A stretch of DNA of 64,000 nucleotides from Anagrus nilaparvatae (Eukaryota > Arthropoda > Insecta > Hymenoptera > Mymaridae): positions 2,999,501 to 3,063,500 of the forward strand of contig JAKSXM010000247.1 of assembly GCA_022575985.1 (NCBI GenBank), read 5' to 3'. The notes beneath the pieces were generated by a model. The model saw only the letters and a program-made list of their open reading frames with translations. It had not been told where the DNA came from and made no database searches. The position numbers and the translations under genes were made by a program. This document shows positions 47,885 through 58,975 of the stretch, piece after piece. Each line of letters opens with the position of its first letter. The stretch's first letter is position 1.

Positions 47885-50800
47885 CTAATTTTGCTCAGAA
47901 TTAAAATGTTCGTATTTCTATGGCATCCATATAAATATACAAAAAACACAATAGACTCTTCTGAATAGTTTAATCGTAGTTTAATTCTATTATAAAATTA
48001 TATGTATTTAATGAATAAATATTGAGTAACCTTGACAGATGTGAATGTTATGCATTTATCAGTAATGCGATTTATTAATACTTATTTTTAAGGATTTATA
48101 TATGAAATTTATTTAAAGTTATTAGTCTGTAATTTAATTTTACGGAGAACTAAGCTTATTAAAACTATTTTGACATAATTTTATACTACTAAAAACTCTT
48201 AAAGTAAGAATGGAGTTAATAGTACAAGGGAGCGTTCGAAAATTATTTAAAAAATTTTTTTTTTTGAGATTTTTGGTTCCTCCGTTCCACTTTGTCTTAC
48301 GCTGGCACATTATGGTAAAGCCCTCCTTATTATAAGATGTAACACCAATCATTATATAACCCTTTTAGAGTTTATAAAATTGAATTATAAATTATTTATT
48401 ATAAGTTTTTAAATAATTAATAAATTCTGTAATTTTGAAAAAGAAAAGCTCTATTCTGAAATTTATGAGCAAAAAACAAATCATTTTTTTAAATTTGAAA
48501 ATAGAAAAGTTCTATTTTGAGCTAAGAATCATAATGAAATTTTCAAGCAAAGCAGCCTTAGTTTATTATATAAATTATATTGATTCTCGATACCCGACTT
48601 TTTGCTGAATGACCTCCCTAACTAGTGCTCCTGAATTTACCTAATTTTTCGAAACAACTTACTTATTTACTTCAACTCCAATTTTTTTTTACTTATACCA
48701 TTAAATTAAAATTGTAAGTCACTATAGAAAGCTCCATCTTTGCATAGTGCCCGCGCGCAAACTGAAATTACTTTCCTTATTTGAAATTCGAGTTCTTTAT
48801 TAAAAATGATGCAATAAATTTACAATAAAGTTATGGCCAAGCTCTGAAGTTTGATTAATTGGGTAAAAAAATGAGATGAGAGGAGAAAGAAATGAATGAA
48901 AGTATTTTTCCGTAAATATCAAGATTGTCTATTTAAATGAAAAAGGCAAAAGAATACATAAAGTTGAAATGATAGAAGAAAAGAAAGGAGAAAAAAGCTA
49001 AGTGGTCAGAAAGAGCAAGAAAATAGGATATGCGTTAAGAAACACGAGAAAGCACTTCTCGATTCTTAAAGCTTGCGGTTCCCTGTTTCTTCTTCAATTT
49101 AGAAATATACATTGTATATATTTCTATAGCTCCCTTTCACAATATGTCTTTTAACCAACTCATAATTTCAATTTAACTTTTATAATGTGTACCTTTCAAT
49201 TTTCTTTCTTTCTAAAATAATAACTAATATTTATCACCTCTTTATTTATTATTTCCTACATACCCTATATTTTGACTGACCGTTAATTAAAATTTTTAAT
49301 TATCATAAAAACTAAGTTTATACGTATACAATTATAAATATGGCCGTATATTTTGCAGAGGGTTTTACTAAGAGGGTTTACTTGTATCCCATGAGATACA
49401 CATACGTCATCCGATTAAAATTATAGTAATTACACTAATTAACTGCAGGTAAACACATGGAGCAAAAGAGAAAAGGGATAGAATATAGCACAGAGAATTT
49501 ACTAACACACATTCACACTATACGAATACACTACTTGACCAACTAATTATGATGTATTACTTCTCTGTTTCAATTTTCTTAGAATATCTCCTTTTGTTAT
49601 AATTATAGCGTGTTTGTCTTGGAGCTTTTAATTAATCTCGTATAATAAATTACAAATTTTTTAATAATTATAATAATTAATTTCTAACCTTGATTAAATT
49701 TTACTTTTTGGACGTTATTTCAACGACTTAAAACCTATTAAAGCTTTTGGTTTGCCAATGACTTTCGCATCGACAAGTCAGAATAATTATGCTTTGCAGA
49801 TATTTTAACGTTATACCACAAGTGGTCTGGATGAGACTCATGTTAGAGAAACGTAATTAGGGGTCAATAATTGCGCGGAGTCAGCTGAACGTGGCCTTAA
49901 CTTGTTACTGTCGATTGAGCTGACCAAAAGGGGATATTACTATACACTAATGATCCTCAGAAAATTACTTCTCCATATAAATTTATATTCGATAGAAAGC
50001 ATTAATTAATATTATGGTAATATTTAATTATTTCTTATTTGATAAGCAAAAGTCATTTTTTGGAAATATCTTAAAGGCTAATTTAAATGATTTAGCCTGT
50101 TCCCCCGAATATTTAGGCAGAATTTTATTTCTATTGATCACTGAAAAAAAGATCTATTTGTCTCAAATAGAAAAGCTTCTTGATAAAATCTGCTTAGATC
50201 AAATAAAATCTATTCACAACAAGCATTCTCTGTTTGATTCAAATAACGCGTTCCTTTTTAGCTAAATAGAAATTTTTCTTGACAAAATATATAAAATGAT
50301 TTAGCTTTACGAAATCGGAAAAAATGGAAGTATTTTCTAAAAATACAAGAGGTTGGAAAGAAAAAAAAACTAGTGGCTTTGTGGGGGTTGAGAAAAACAA
50401 ATTTTGAATAGATAATTTCATTCCCTGAAATGATTTTAGCTACTCGGAATTCTAGGATGGGAAAATAGTGAAAAAAGACGGTCAGAAAATTCAGGGTCAA
50501 GGATGGGGTGGTTTTGGTCGCTTATTGTTTTTTGTAAATAGAATCTGAATAACTAAAAAAAAATTGATCACAGGGGTATGAAAAAAAAAAAATGTTTTTT
50601 AAAGAATATTTTTAGTTAGTAACTAATATATAACCCCGGTTTTTAATATTAAAAATTACTTAATATTTATAATAGATAAAATAGAATTTCAAATTCGTAA
50701 ATAGGTTTCTTACTTTCAATATTTTATATTAATTTAGGTATTATAAACGTTTTTGTGTCTAAAAACGCTTGAAATTTAATTCCACACCGGTTTAAAGTCA

Positions 50801-51620
50801 TTAATTTCTTAACTGTGTCGAAAACGACCCCATCGACGCTGCTTTCAGCGAACTCAAAAATGTAATCTAAAAAACTTAATTTGTATTTTCCTTTCAAGTG
50901 CTTATATATAATTTCCTATAGGAAATTTCCCACAGAATTCAATTCCAAGTTTCAAAATTTTTGATTTAAATTGCGTACATGCCCAGAAATTACGTTTTTC
51001 ATCACTACGCATTTCAGCTGATTTTCTTCTAATCAAGATTGAATTTCTTGTTTTGTAATCTATTTTGACCCCAAAAAAATCCGTGATATTTACACTAATC
51101 TTAAAACTCCAGATCAAAAAAATGATATTTTTTAATTCACACGATCTAATGAAAGTCTTACCAAAAATTCGGATTTCTCGATTTGTGTGACAATGGCCAA
51201 ATTTTGAAGTTATAAGTCATAATTTTACATTTTTTTTATATTCAAAAAAAAATTTTGTTACGTGACTTAAAGGAAAATTCAAAAATTTGAAAAAATGGTA
51301 ATTTAAAAAATATCATTTTTTATCGAGTTTTCAGCCTAGCGTATCCTATGGATTTTGTTTTGGAGGGTAATAATAGGAATTATTAAATAATAGAAATTGA
51401 TGCCTAAGTAGAAAAAAATTGAACCTGCATATTTTTTTTTTATTTTAGCTGAAAGGCGCGCAGTGATGAACAACGTAATATCTCGTGCATGTACATTCTA
51501 TAAATCAAAAATTTGAAACCTCGGAATTGAAATTGATTCTGCGTGAAATATCCTATGAGCAATTATACTAGAAAAAAAACATTTTTCACCAAAATATAAG
51601 TATTTCACAGTGAAAATAAG
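47309..51620. other. Repeat-poor 4.3-kb stretch, no gene recognised
   Basis: Apart from a T31 homopolymer (47854-47884) and a segment near 50925 carrying 'ggaaatttcccacagaattc', I see no repeat shared with the window. Complexity is higher than elsewhere, notably 49720-49950 ('gccaatgactttcgcatcga', 'gcgcggagtcagctgaacg'), but all frames are short. The longest (50014-50265, 83 codons, opening at ATG) matches nothing I know and has no clear exon borders. UTR, regulatory sequence or a non-coding gene are possible. Confidence 0.4.
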
Positions 51621-51623
51621 AAT

Positions 51624-53040
51624 TTTTGGTTCCTCATAGAGGAACCACTGTGATAGGTGAAATTTTGATTTTTTGGCATATAAGCATTTTTTGAGACCCC
51701 AGGAAGCTAAAAAACTGGTTTTTAAAATAAGTCTGTATGTGAGTGCGTGTGTATACGTATGTATGTATGAATATGGGTAACTGGCGATATTTCACAACCA
51801 TTATGGCATTAAAAAAGTAAAAATATTATTTTATTGACCAGAATTGGAGCTGAACTTAATTTTTTATTGTTTCAAATTATTTAAAATAAATAAAACAATA
51901 CAAACTATTTTGATGTGTAACAATTTTTTTATTTCACAATATGACCTAATTTTTTTTTCAAAAATTTTTTTATTAAAAAATCTCAAACTACTTTTTTTTT
52001 TTTAATTTTGATTTAATATACCTCATTTATTTTTACGAAAGTAATAATACTTGAAATAATGGTTTTTACTCAATATTTCAAATCTGATAATGAATTTTTT
52101 GAAAATTTTTTACCCAAAATTTTTGTCACAAAAAAATACAAAAAATACCAAATTTTTTTTCTCTTTGGACGTAGTACCTAATTTATTTCTATGGGAGTGC
52201 TAGTTTTAGCAACCTCGTTTATAGTAATTTTTTGGATCTGATATACTTAATTTTAAAAAAATTTTTTAAAAAATAAAAAAAACAGCAATATTTTTTTTCT
52301 TTTTGGATTTAGTACCTAATTTTTTCCTACACTTTAAAAAGTAACTTTCTTATATTAACAAAAAAATTAGAACATTTTCGAAAAATTAGTAAATTTTCAA
52401 AGAAATTTGTAAATATTCGACAAAAATCGTATATTTACTAAATTTAGTATATTAACAAAAAATTCGAGTATTCTCGATTTTTTTTGTGAATTCGTAATAA
52501 AAATTGATAATTTACAATTTTATTTCGAAAATTTAGAATAAATAATTGTAAATTTCCGAAAAATAGTTGTGAATTTAAAACTTTTTTCGTAAAACCACAA
52601 AAAAAAAATCGAGAATTCTCGAATTTTTCGATAATATACTAAATTTAGTAAATTTACGATTTTTATCGAATATTTACAAAATTTTTTGAAAATTTACTAA
52701 TTTTTTGAAAATGTACTAATTTTTCAAACAAATTCTATTTTTTTTGTAAATCTAAGAAAGTTACTTTTTACAGTGTATGAAAGTACCAATATCCAATATA
52801 GTTGTTACTCGAAATTTCCAATCTAACACTTAATTTTTTGAACTCTTTTTTCTCAAAACTTTTTGCATAAAAAAATAAAAAAAACAGAAATTTCTTTTCT
52901 TTTTGGACGTAGTACCTAATTTTTCCTATGAAAGTACTAATATCTAGAATTATCGTTTTTACTAAGTTAAATAGACCATTAAGAATATTTTGTTATTGTT
53001 AATGAGGAACCATAGTCCCAATTACTTGGCAGCGTTTTTT
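51624..53040 (+). mobile_element. GGTTCCTC element, copy 6, both terminal hairpins present
   Basis: The 5' hairpin GGTTCCTC-ata-GAGGAACC is at 51628-51646, a decayed TG/TATG microsatellite at 51735-51775, modules follow, and the 3' end 'aatgaggaaccatagtccca' with 'attacttggcagcg' is at 53003-53035 (hairpin 53016-53031, one mismatch). A family-A MITE (52330-52775) sits inside. Best full-length reference copy in the window. Confidence 0.82.
52330..52775. mobile_element. MITE family A, copy 2, with confirmed TA duplication
   Basis: CACTTTAAAAAGTAACTTTC to GAAAGTTACTTTTTACAGTG, flanked by TA (52328-52329 and 52776-52777). The host module elsewhere reads 'ttttcctatgaaagtact', with one TA, so the target duplication is shown directly. 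446 bp, about 95 bp longer than copy 1. Confidence 0.92.
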
Positions 53041-53743
53041 TTTTATTTTGAATAATTTGTTTCTATTTAATAAAGTAGGCCAAAAACGCAGAAATCAAGG
53101 ATTTGACCTAGCAAGCTAAAATTGGCTTAGAGTACTTATTTTTAGTTGTACTTTCGGGAAAAAATAGTTTGGGCCAATTTTTGCGACCCTTCAGTTAAAC
53201 TGGAGCCCAGTTGGGGTCAGGACCTCTCAAATAGAAAATACAAAATTTTGTTATTTATCAATTATACAGTGAGAAGTGTTTGTGAGAAGTCGTGTATCTC
53301 CTAGACCATAGGTTCAACGCTCACCCCAGCTACACTGGCTCTCAAAAATTATACAATAACACTTCACTAGCAATTACTAAAAAGTGCTTTCACATCCTCA
53401 ACCCATTAAAATAAATAAATTAAGGGTGTGCGGTTTCCCAAATACTCCGGTACCCGAGTGTCGGGACGGTCCTGGATTTTTTCGGTTCTGGTCGGGTCGC
53501 TCTTCGGGTATTCCCGAAAAGTTTCCGAGGTCCGAAAATACAGCTTTTTCGTCTTAAATTTCCCCGGCATTATGATTACACGAATCTTATGCCGGGAATT
53601 TTTCGTTCACGCTTAAATATGATTAAAAATAGTAAAAAAAAAGCTTACTAGAAAAAAATTATAATTTTTATTACCTACAATTATTTATTTTTTCATGTAA
53701 ATTAAACAAGGAAATAAATAATTTGCACTCTTTTTAACATTTA
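53041..53743. other. Intergenic with a GC-rich patch
   Basis: 53425-53610 is much more GC-rich ('cggtacccgagtgtcgggac', 'gggtattcccgaaaag') and preceded by 'aagggtgtgcggtttccc', reminiscent of some hAT transposon ends. No second copy was found in the window, so I leave it unclassified. Confidence 0.4.
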
Positions 53744-54758
53744 TACTTACAAGGGGAGTTCAATACATTTGGAACACCAAATTACACCAAATGGTTATGG
53801 ATGAGTTTGTTATGTTGAAAAAACATGCCGTGTACCCTCCGTTCCTTCCAATGGGTCTTCTGGGCCTAAAAACGTAGGGCTCAATGTTATAAAATAGGAT
53901 TTTTTGGTCATTTTCAATGAAACGCGAAAACCTCGCAAGTTAACCAAAACTCTTCTGGTTGGTTTCATTTTTTTGGTTTAAGTATCACCTTTTATACGTC
54001 GTAAACCGCAATTTATTATCAATAATTCTCTCATCACTATAGCCAATTAACCAAACGGTCATTTTTGGTTAAAAATGACCAATTTTTAAAATGCTACCAA
54101 ATTTGTAATTTCTGACTAAAATGGGTTTCATAGGTCTGAAAAAATTTGTACAAGCTTTAAGTTTCCAAAAATTTTTACTTATCTCATTTCCTTGATTCGT
54201 TTTTAATATATGGCTCTTCAAAGTTAACATTAAAAATGAGTTTTTCTAAAAAATCGTAAAATTGGGACTGTGACTTCAAATTATCATATCTGGTTAACAA
54301 ATAATTGAAAAAGGTAAAGTCAAGAAGTTTTGGAAACTTGAGGCTTGTGCAAATTTTTTCAGATCTATAAAACCCATTTTAGTCAGAAATTACAAATTTG
54401 GCAGCATTTTAAAAATTGGTCATTTTTAACCAAAAATGACCGTTTGGTTAATTGGCTATAGTGATGAGAGAATTAGTGATAATAAATTGCGGTTCACGAC
54501 GTATGAAAGGTGATACTTAAACCAAAAAAATGAAACCAACCAGAAGAGTTTTGGTTAATTTGCGAGGTTTTGGCGTTTCATTGAAAATGACCAAAAAATC
54601 CTGTTTCATAACATTGAGCCCTGCGTTTCTAGGCCCAGAAGGCCCATTGGAAGGAACCTCCGGAGGGTAGTCGGCATATTTTTTCAATATAACAAACTCA
54701 TCCATAACCATTTGGTGTAATTTGGTGTTCCAAATGTATTGAACTCCCCTTGTTAGTA
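53744..54758. mobile_element. ACAAGGGGAGTTC foldback, copy 2, full length
   Basis: Left TACTTACAAGGGGAGTTCAA, right TTGAACTCCCCTTGTTAGTA, flanked by TA at 53742-53743 and 54759-54760. The 1015-bp element is a near-perfect palindrome about 54250. Shares 'cctccgttccttccaatggg' and 'ggttatggatgagtttgtta' with copy 1. No coding capacity. Confidence 0.88.
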
Positions 54759-55109
54759 TACTTACTGTTTTAAATTTGTCATTTTTTTAAAAAATAGTAA
54801 TTGATCCCAATTTATATTTTTACAAAAATAATAATAAAAAACTAATTATTTTTTATTCAAGATACTACTTTTCTAAGTACTAATACTTGGTATAAAAGGT
54901 ATGTCAAAACTTTTTGAAAAATATACCCCTGATGCCAAAAAATTTGAATAATTTTGAAAAATTGAATATAAAAAATAATAAATTTTTTTTAAAACAAAAT
55001 GCACACCTGGCGCAGAAAAAATAATACTAATAAAATAATAGTGACAGAAATAAATTAAAGTTGTAACTTACAATTTATTAGTACATTTTTAACCAAGGGA
55101 GCAAAAAAA

Positions 55110-55235
55110 AAAATGGCCCAGATCGCGCATTAATTAGCATCCGAGGCGAAGCCGAATTATCAGGACAATTATATAAAAATAGCTGATAACGAATGCGATC
55201 TGGGAAAATCTTTTTTAGCTCCCATGGACAAAACG
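55110..55235. repeat. 'CCGAGGCGAAGCCGA' hairpin repeat, copy 1 (diverged)
   Basis: Contains 'atggcccagatcgcgcatta', 'catccgaggcgaagccgaat', 'gaatgcgatctgggaaaatc'; the flanking 'agatcgc' / 'gcgatct' pair forms a hairpin. Related to 56035-56160 and 59425-59552. Confidence 0.65.
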
Positions 55236-55572
55236 AAAATTTTCATTCTCAGTGGGGAGAAAACGCTTTTTTTTTATCTTATTGCGAGGCGATTAAACAA
55301 TTTTAAATCGAATTGCGAGTTACTGAAAATGTTAAATATGGAATCAATTCAAAATATTTTTCCAAGTTGAATGCCGTAAAAATCAAAAAAATCTCCAGAG
55401 CCGTTTTTTTTTCAGGTAAAAAACCGTATTTTTGTGGTTTTTTGTATTTTACTCTACTTTTAAATTTCTTTATTCATATCAAATAAAGTTCAAAATCGTT
55501 TTGTACCTTATAAAATGTATCTCTAAAGTTTAATTTTTCATTCTCGAGCATTAAAGTTCACTTCCCTGTCAG

Positions 55573-55720
55573 AAAAAAAAATTGTTCAAAAAAATTTGAA
55601 AATGTTCACAAACGTTCAAAAAAGTTTAAAAGGCATATATTTGGCAAATTTTTTTTTTCATTTAAATTAACTTTTTTAGCATAAATATTCATTTCTTAGT
55701 CATTTGGTATGCAAAAAAAA
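55573..55720. repeat. CCTGTCAGAAAAAAAAATTG repeat end, copy 1
   Basis: 'ctgtcagaaaaaaaaattgt', 'tgaaaatgttcacaaacgtt', 'aaaaggcatatatttggcaa' and 'gcataaatattcatttctta' recur in reverse complement at about 62815-62951. A dispersed repeat with a shared terminus 'CCTGTC'. Confidence 0.65.
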
Positions 55721-56034
55721 CAAATTGTTTAATACTTGCATTAATCCAGGTATCAACAAACGGTTGTGTGGTATTGGTGAAAAATAATTTTTATTTTTTT
55801 CAATCATTTAACAGGATTTCAGTGTATCTCACCATTCTGAGAAATATATTTGATTTGGGGAAAGGAAACTTAGATGAAAACAAAACTGCCAGTGTATAGA
55901 TATCCGTTAAGTCCTTAAGGGCTTGTCATAGGATTTAGTTTGAAATAGTAAAATTTTTCTGTGGCAGCAGCAAAAAATTACGGTTTATCGTACTTTTGAA
56001 CATCATACTTTCGTGGCTACTGTCCAGAAACAGT

Positions 56035-56160
56035 ATATTTACGGCTCGTGTCCAGAAAAGTAAAGAATGGCCCCAATCGCACGTAAATTACCTTCCGAGG
56101 TGAAGCCGAGGATGGTAAACTGCGATTTGGGGCGTTCTTTATTTATGGAAAAGGGCCGTA
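56035..56160. repeat. 'CCGAGGCGAAGCCGA' hairpin MITE, copy 2
   Basis: Ends 'tttacggctcgtgtcc' and 'aaaagggccgtataaa', inner mirror 'gaatggccccaatcgca' / 'tgcgatttggggcgttc', centre 'ccgaggtgaagccgagg'. About 126 bp and closely similar to copy 3 at 59425-59552. Confidence 0.75.
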
Positions 56161-56253
56161 TAAAATTTTTCTGCGACAGTAGTGAGAAATTTCGTGGCTA
56201 CTGTACAGAAAAATATTTATTTTTTAAATAAAAAATCTCAAGGGGCATATCAT

Positions 56254-56637
56254 TTACAAGAGAGATACTGATAATGTCCGCACACTGTGCTGTAAGTGTG
56301 GATTAGAGAAAACTTCACTAAAGTAAAAACCTTGTAATAATATAATTGGATACTGAGCATTAGAATGCCGGGTTCTGATAATTTTAAATTTAATTTTAAA
56401 ATATCTGAGTAGAGTATTATTTTCTTGTAATTTTAATTTGCATGTCTTAATGAAACTGTCCCTAGCACATGTTAATTTCACAAAAGGTAAATGGCTACTG
56501 TGCTCCAAGCGGACCTCTTGCTTATTTAGAAAAGTGAGACACTTACCTAACTCATTTTTTTCAAAAAAAAAAAAATAATAAATATTACTTATACTCAAAA
56601 AAAAAAAAATTACAAGCCCAGCCGTAAATATTCCCAT
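56254..56637 (-). CDS. 127-codon open frame, unrecognised, doubtful
   Basis: The longest frame outside the three genes and not obviously inside a repeat. It starts with ATG, has a hydrophobic N-terminus (about residues 5-24, rich in Phe/Ile/Tyr) that could be read as a signal anchor, then a mixed basic region with no motif I know. In DNA this AT-rich the Phe/Lys content may just mirror base composition. No upstream or downstream exon could be tied to it. Confidence 0.15.
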   Translation of the reverse strand: MGIFTAGLVIFFFLSISNIYYFFFFEKNELGKCLTFLNKQEVRLEHSSHLPFVKLTCARDSFIKTCKLKLQENNTLLRYFKIKFKIIRTRHSNAQYPIILLQGFYFSEVFSNPHLQHSVRTLSVSLL

Positions 56638-57126
56638 GATTAATCATTTATCATGTCTTTATCATATGATTAAACACATGAGAAATTGACCGATATTCTC
56701 ATGTGATTAATCAGGTGATTTTACTGCATAAAATTTTTTTTTAAAAAAGCAGTTAAAAATTTCTTAAATTTGTTTAAATTTAATTATTCAACATTATTTT
56801 TTCATTATCAATATTTTCTTTTTAATAGCTAATGTAGATGAAAAAACTTTAATTGGAAATTTTTCTTATCATTCTATTTTTAATTTAGAAATTAAAAAAA
56901 CTAGTTTTTATAAATTATTTTTTATTAAATCAAAGTATTTTGCATATAAATATTAAACTGATAGACAAATAAAATTTGGAATTTGCGAAATTGAAAAATT
57001 GTTTCAATTCTTTTATTATTTTAGTTCTTCCTGTAGTTATAGTTCTTTTGAATCCATTTTTATCTTCAACCAATTCGAAAATAAATATAGTAATTGTTAG
57101 TACTTGTTTCAATTTTATTCAATCTC

Positions 57127-57462
57127 TACCCCAAAAACCAAACTTGTAGTACAAAAATTACCACTATCAATACAAATATTACCGGCTATCAAGGTTTGCT
57201 CTCAAATGGTTGTTTACACAAACTTTGTGCAGACCTTGCAGTCAATCTGTAGTCAGGGTTTGTAGCCTTTAGTAAAAGAGCATACACTGTTTACAATATG
57301 CATTCATATTGTCTACAAGCTATGACTTCAAAGCTTGTTGTCATATTGAATGCAAAAACGGCTACATACTGACATCAAATTGTATAAAACTATGAAAAAT
57401 TTTTCTCCAAGCCATGTACGCGATTTGTAGTCAGTATGTCCGCAGGTGGTTTTTGGGGTAAG
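57127..57462. mobile_element. 336-bp MITE with TACCCCAAAAACCA ends
   Basis: TACCCCAAAAACCA at the left and TGGTTTTTGGGGTA at the right make perfect 14-bp inverted repeats. The interior is less AT-rich ('ttgtagtcagggtttgtagc') with loose mirror symmetry ('ttgtagtcag' on both sides). No sure target duplication. Only copy in the window. Confidence 0.7.
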
Positions 57463-57589
57463 AAAATACAAGACAGCTTTAAGTTATCTACATTTTATCA
57501 AATTTCAAAATAAAAATAAAATCTGCCCCCCCCCCAATGTTTATTCACCCCGCCCCCACCTAAACTTTTATTTACTAAAACGTTTTTTA

Positions 57590-58390
57590 CAACCTAAAAA
57601 ACCTCCAAGCAATGTAAAAAGTTTATTCTGATATATATTTTTGATCCGCCATCTTGGAAAATCGAAAAATATACTTGGATGAAAATATAAAAATTTTATC
57701 ATTAAAAACGTTTTTTTGAACCTTCAAAACCCCCAGGTAATATAGGTATTTCTACTATTTATGTTTTTTGTTCCACCACCTTGGAAAATCGAAAAATATG
57801 CTCGGGTAAAAATATAAAAATTTTCATCATTGAAAATGTTTATCTCAACTTCGGAAACCCTCAGGCAATATAGATACTCTTTTCATGTTTTTTGTACCAC
57901 CATATTGGAAAATCGGAGAATATGCTAGGGTGAAACAATGAAAATTGTCGTATCTAAAAACCTTTTCTTTAACCTTGAAAACCCCCAGGCCATGTAAAAA
58001 GCTTATTCTAACAATTTTTGGTCTACCATCTTTCAAAATCGAAAAATATGCTGGGGCGAAAATTATAAAAATTTTCATAAATGAAAAAGTTTTTCTTAAC
58101 CTTGAAACCTCCCAGGTAATGTAGAAAGTTCCTTTTTTCATTTTTTTTTTGGTCTGCCATATTGAAAAATCGAGGCAAAGAAACAAAATTTCCATCAATG
58201 AAAACGTTTTTCTAAACCTACAAAACCCCTGGGTAATGTAGAAAGTTCCTTTCTTCACACTTTTTGGTCTGCTATATTGGAAAATTGGAAAATTGTTTTG
58301 GATAGAAAATAAAAAATTATGCCTCCAGGATAATAAACGGATGATTCATTTTCATCCCGAAGATATTTCAGGAGATGACAAAAACTTATA
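57590..58390. repeat. TTGGAAAATCGG tandem block, ~125-bp unit, six copies, with tail
   Basis: 'ccatcttggaaaatcgaaaa' and variants near 57650, 57776, 57900, 58025, 58157 and 58270. Tail 'attatgcctccagg', 'caggagatgacaaaaactta' matches 660-760. The minus-strand frames of 137 and 73 codons here are repeat artefacts. Confidence 0.75.
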
Positions 58391-58975
58391 ACCGGTTTGT
58401 GTAAACACAACCTAAATGCATGGGACATGTTTACTTTCAGATGAGGACTAGGAATAATACAAATGTTACTCAACATTACAATACAATTTTCTAATTTTAT
58501 AATTTGTAATTATCACCTTACTAGCTGTTAAGATTCTAAACCCAAACTATATTCATTCCCTAAACCTGAATTATTCTAAGTCCCTTAATCAATATTATTA
58601 CAAGTCCCTAAATCGATATTATTTTAAGTCTATAAACCTGTATTATCTTAAGTCCTTAAGCTCAGATTTTTCAAAGTCTCCTAATTATTCTAAGTTTCAT
58701 TTGACCCCCTCCCCTTAAATAAGACAAATTTGACCACCCCCCTTAAATAGGACGAATTTGACCATCCCCCTTAAATAGGACATATTTGACCACCCCCCGT
58801 TAAATAGGACATATTTGACCACCCCCCTTAAATAGGACAAATTTGACAACCCCCCTTAAATAGGACATATTTGACCACCCCCCTTAAATAAGACAAATTT
58901 GACCCCCCCCCCCCCCCCCCTTAATTTTCAAGTTCTGAAGTACCCCTCCCTATAAACATGTTCCATGTTAAAAAT
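58388..58975 (+). repeat. 'CTAAGTCC' repeat copy 4 with two minisatellites
   Basis: Starts 'taaccggtttgtgtaa', 'gcatgggacatgtttac' and ends 'aacatgttccatgtt'. Inside are ~27-bp units of 'attctaagtccctaaa' (58540-58700) and then about seven ~28-bp units of 'ttgaccaccccccttaaata' (58705-58905) ending in a C run (58903-58920). Copies 1-3 lack the second array, so it expanded here. Confidence 0.82.

Noticed and set aside
50014..50265. 83-codon frame in the repeat-poor stretch
   Set aside because: No recognisable domain or splice context; ordinary length for chance frames in this amount of DNA.
53285..53350. tRNA-like text with a B-box-like 'ggttcaacgctc'
   Set aside because: No matching A box, acceptor stem or anticodon arm could be folded by eye; at most a remnant of a tRNA-derived repeat.
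57845..58476. Minus-strand frames of 137 and 73 codons
   Set aside because: They run through the ~125-bp tandem units, so the protein is itself a repeat with the same period.
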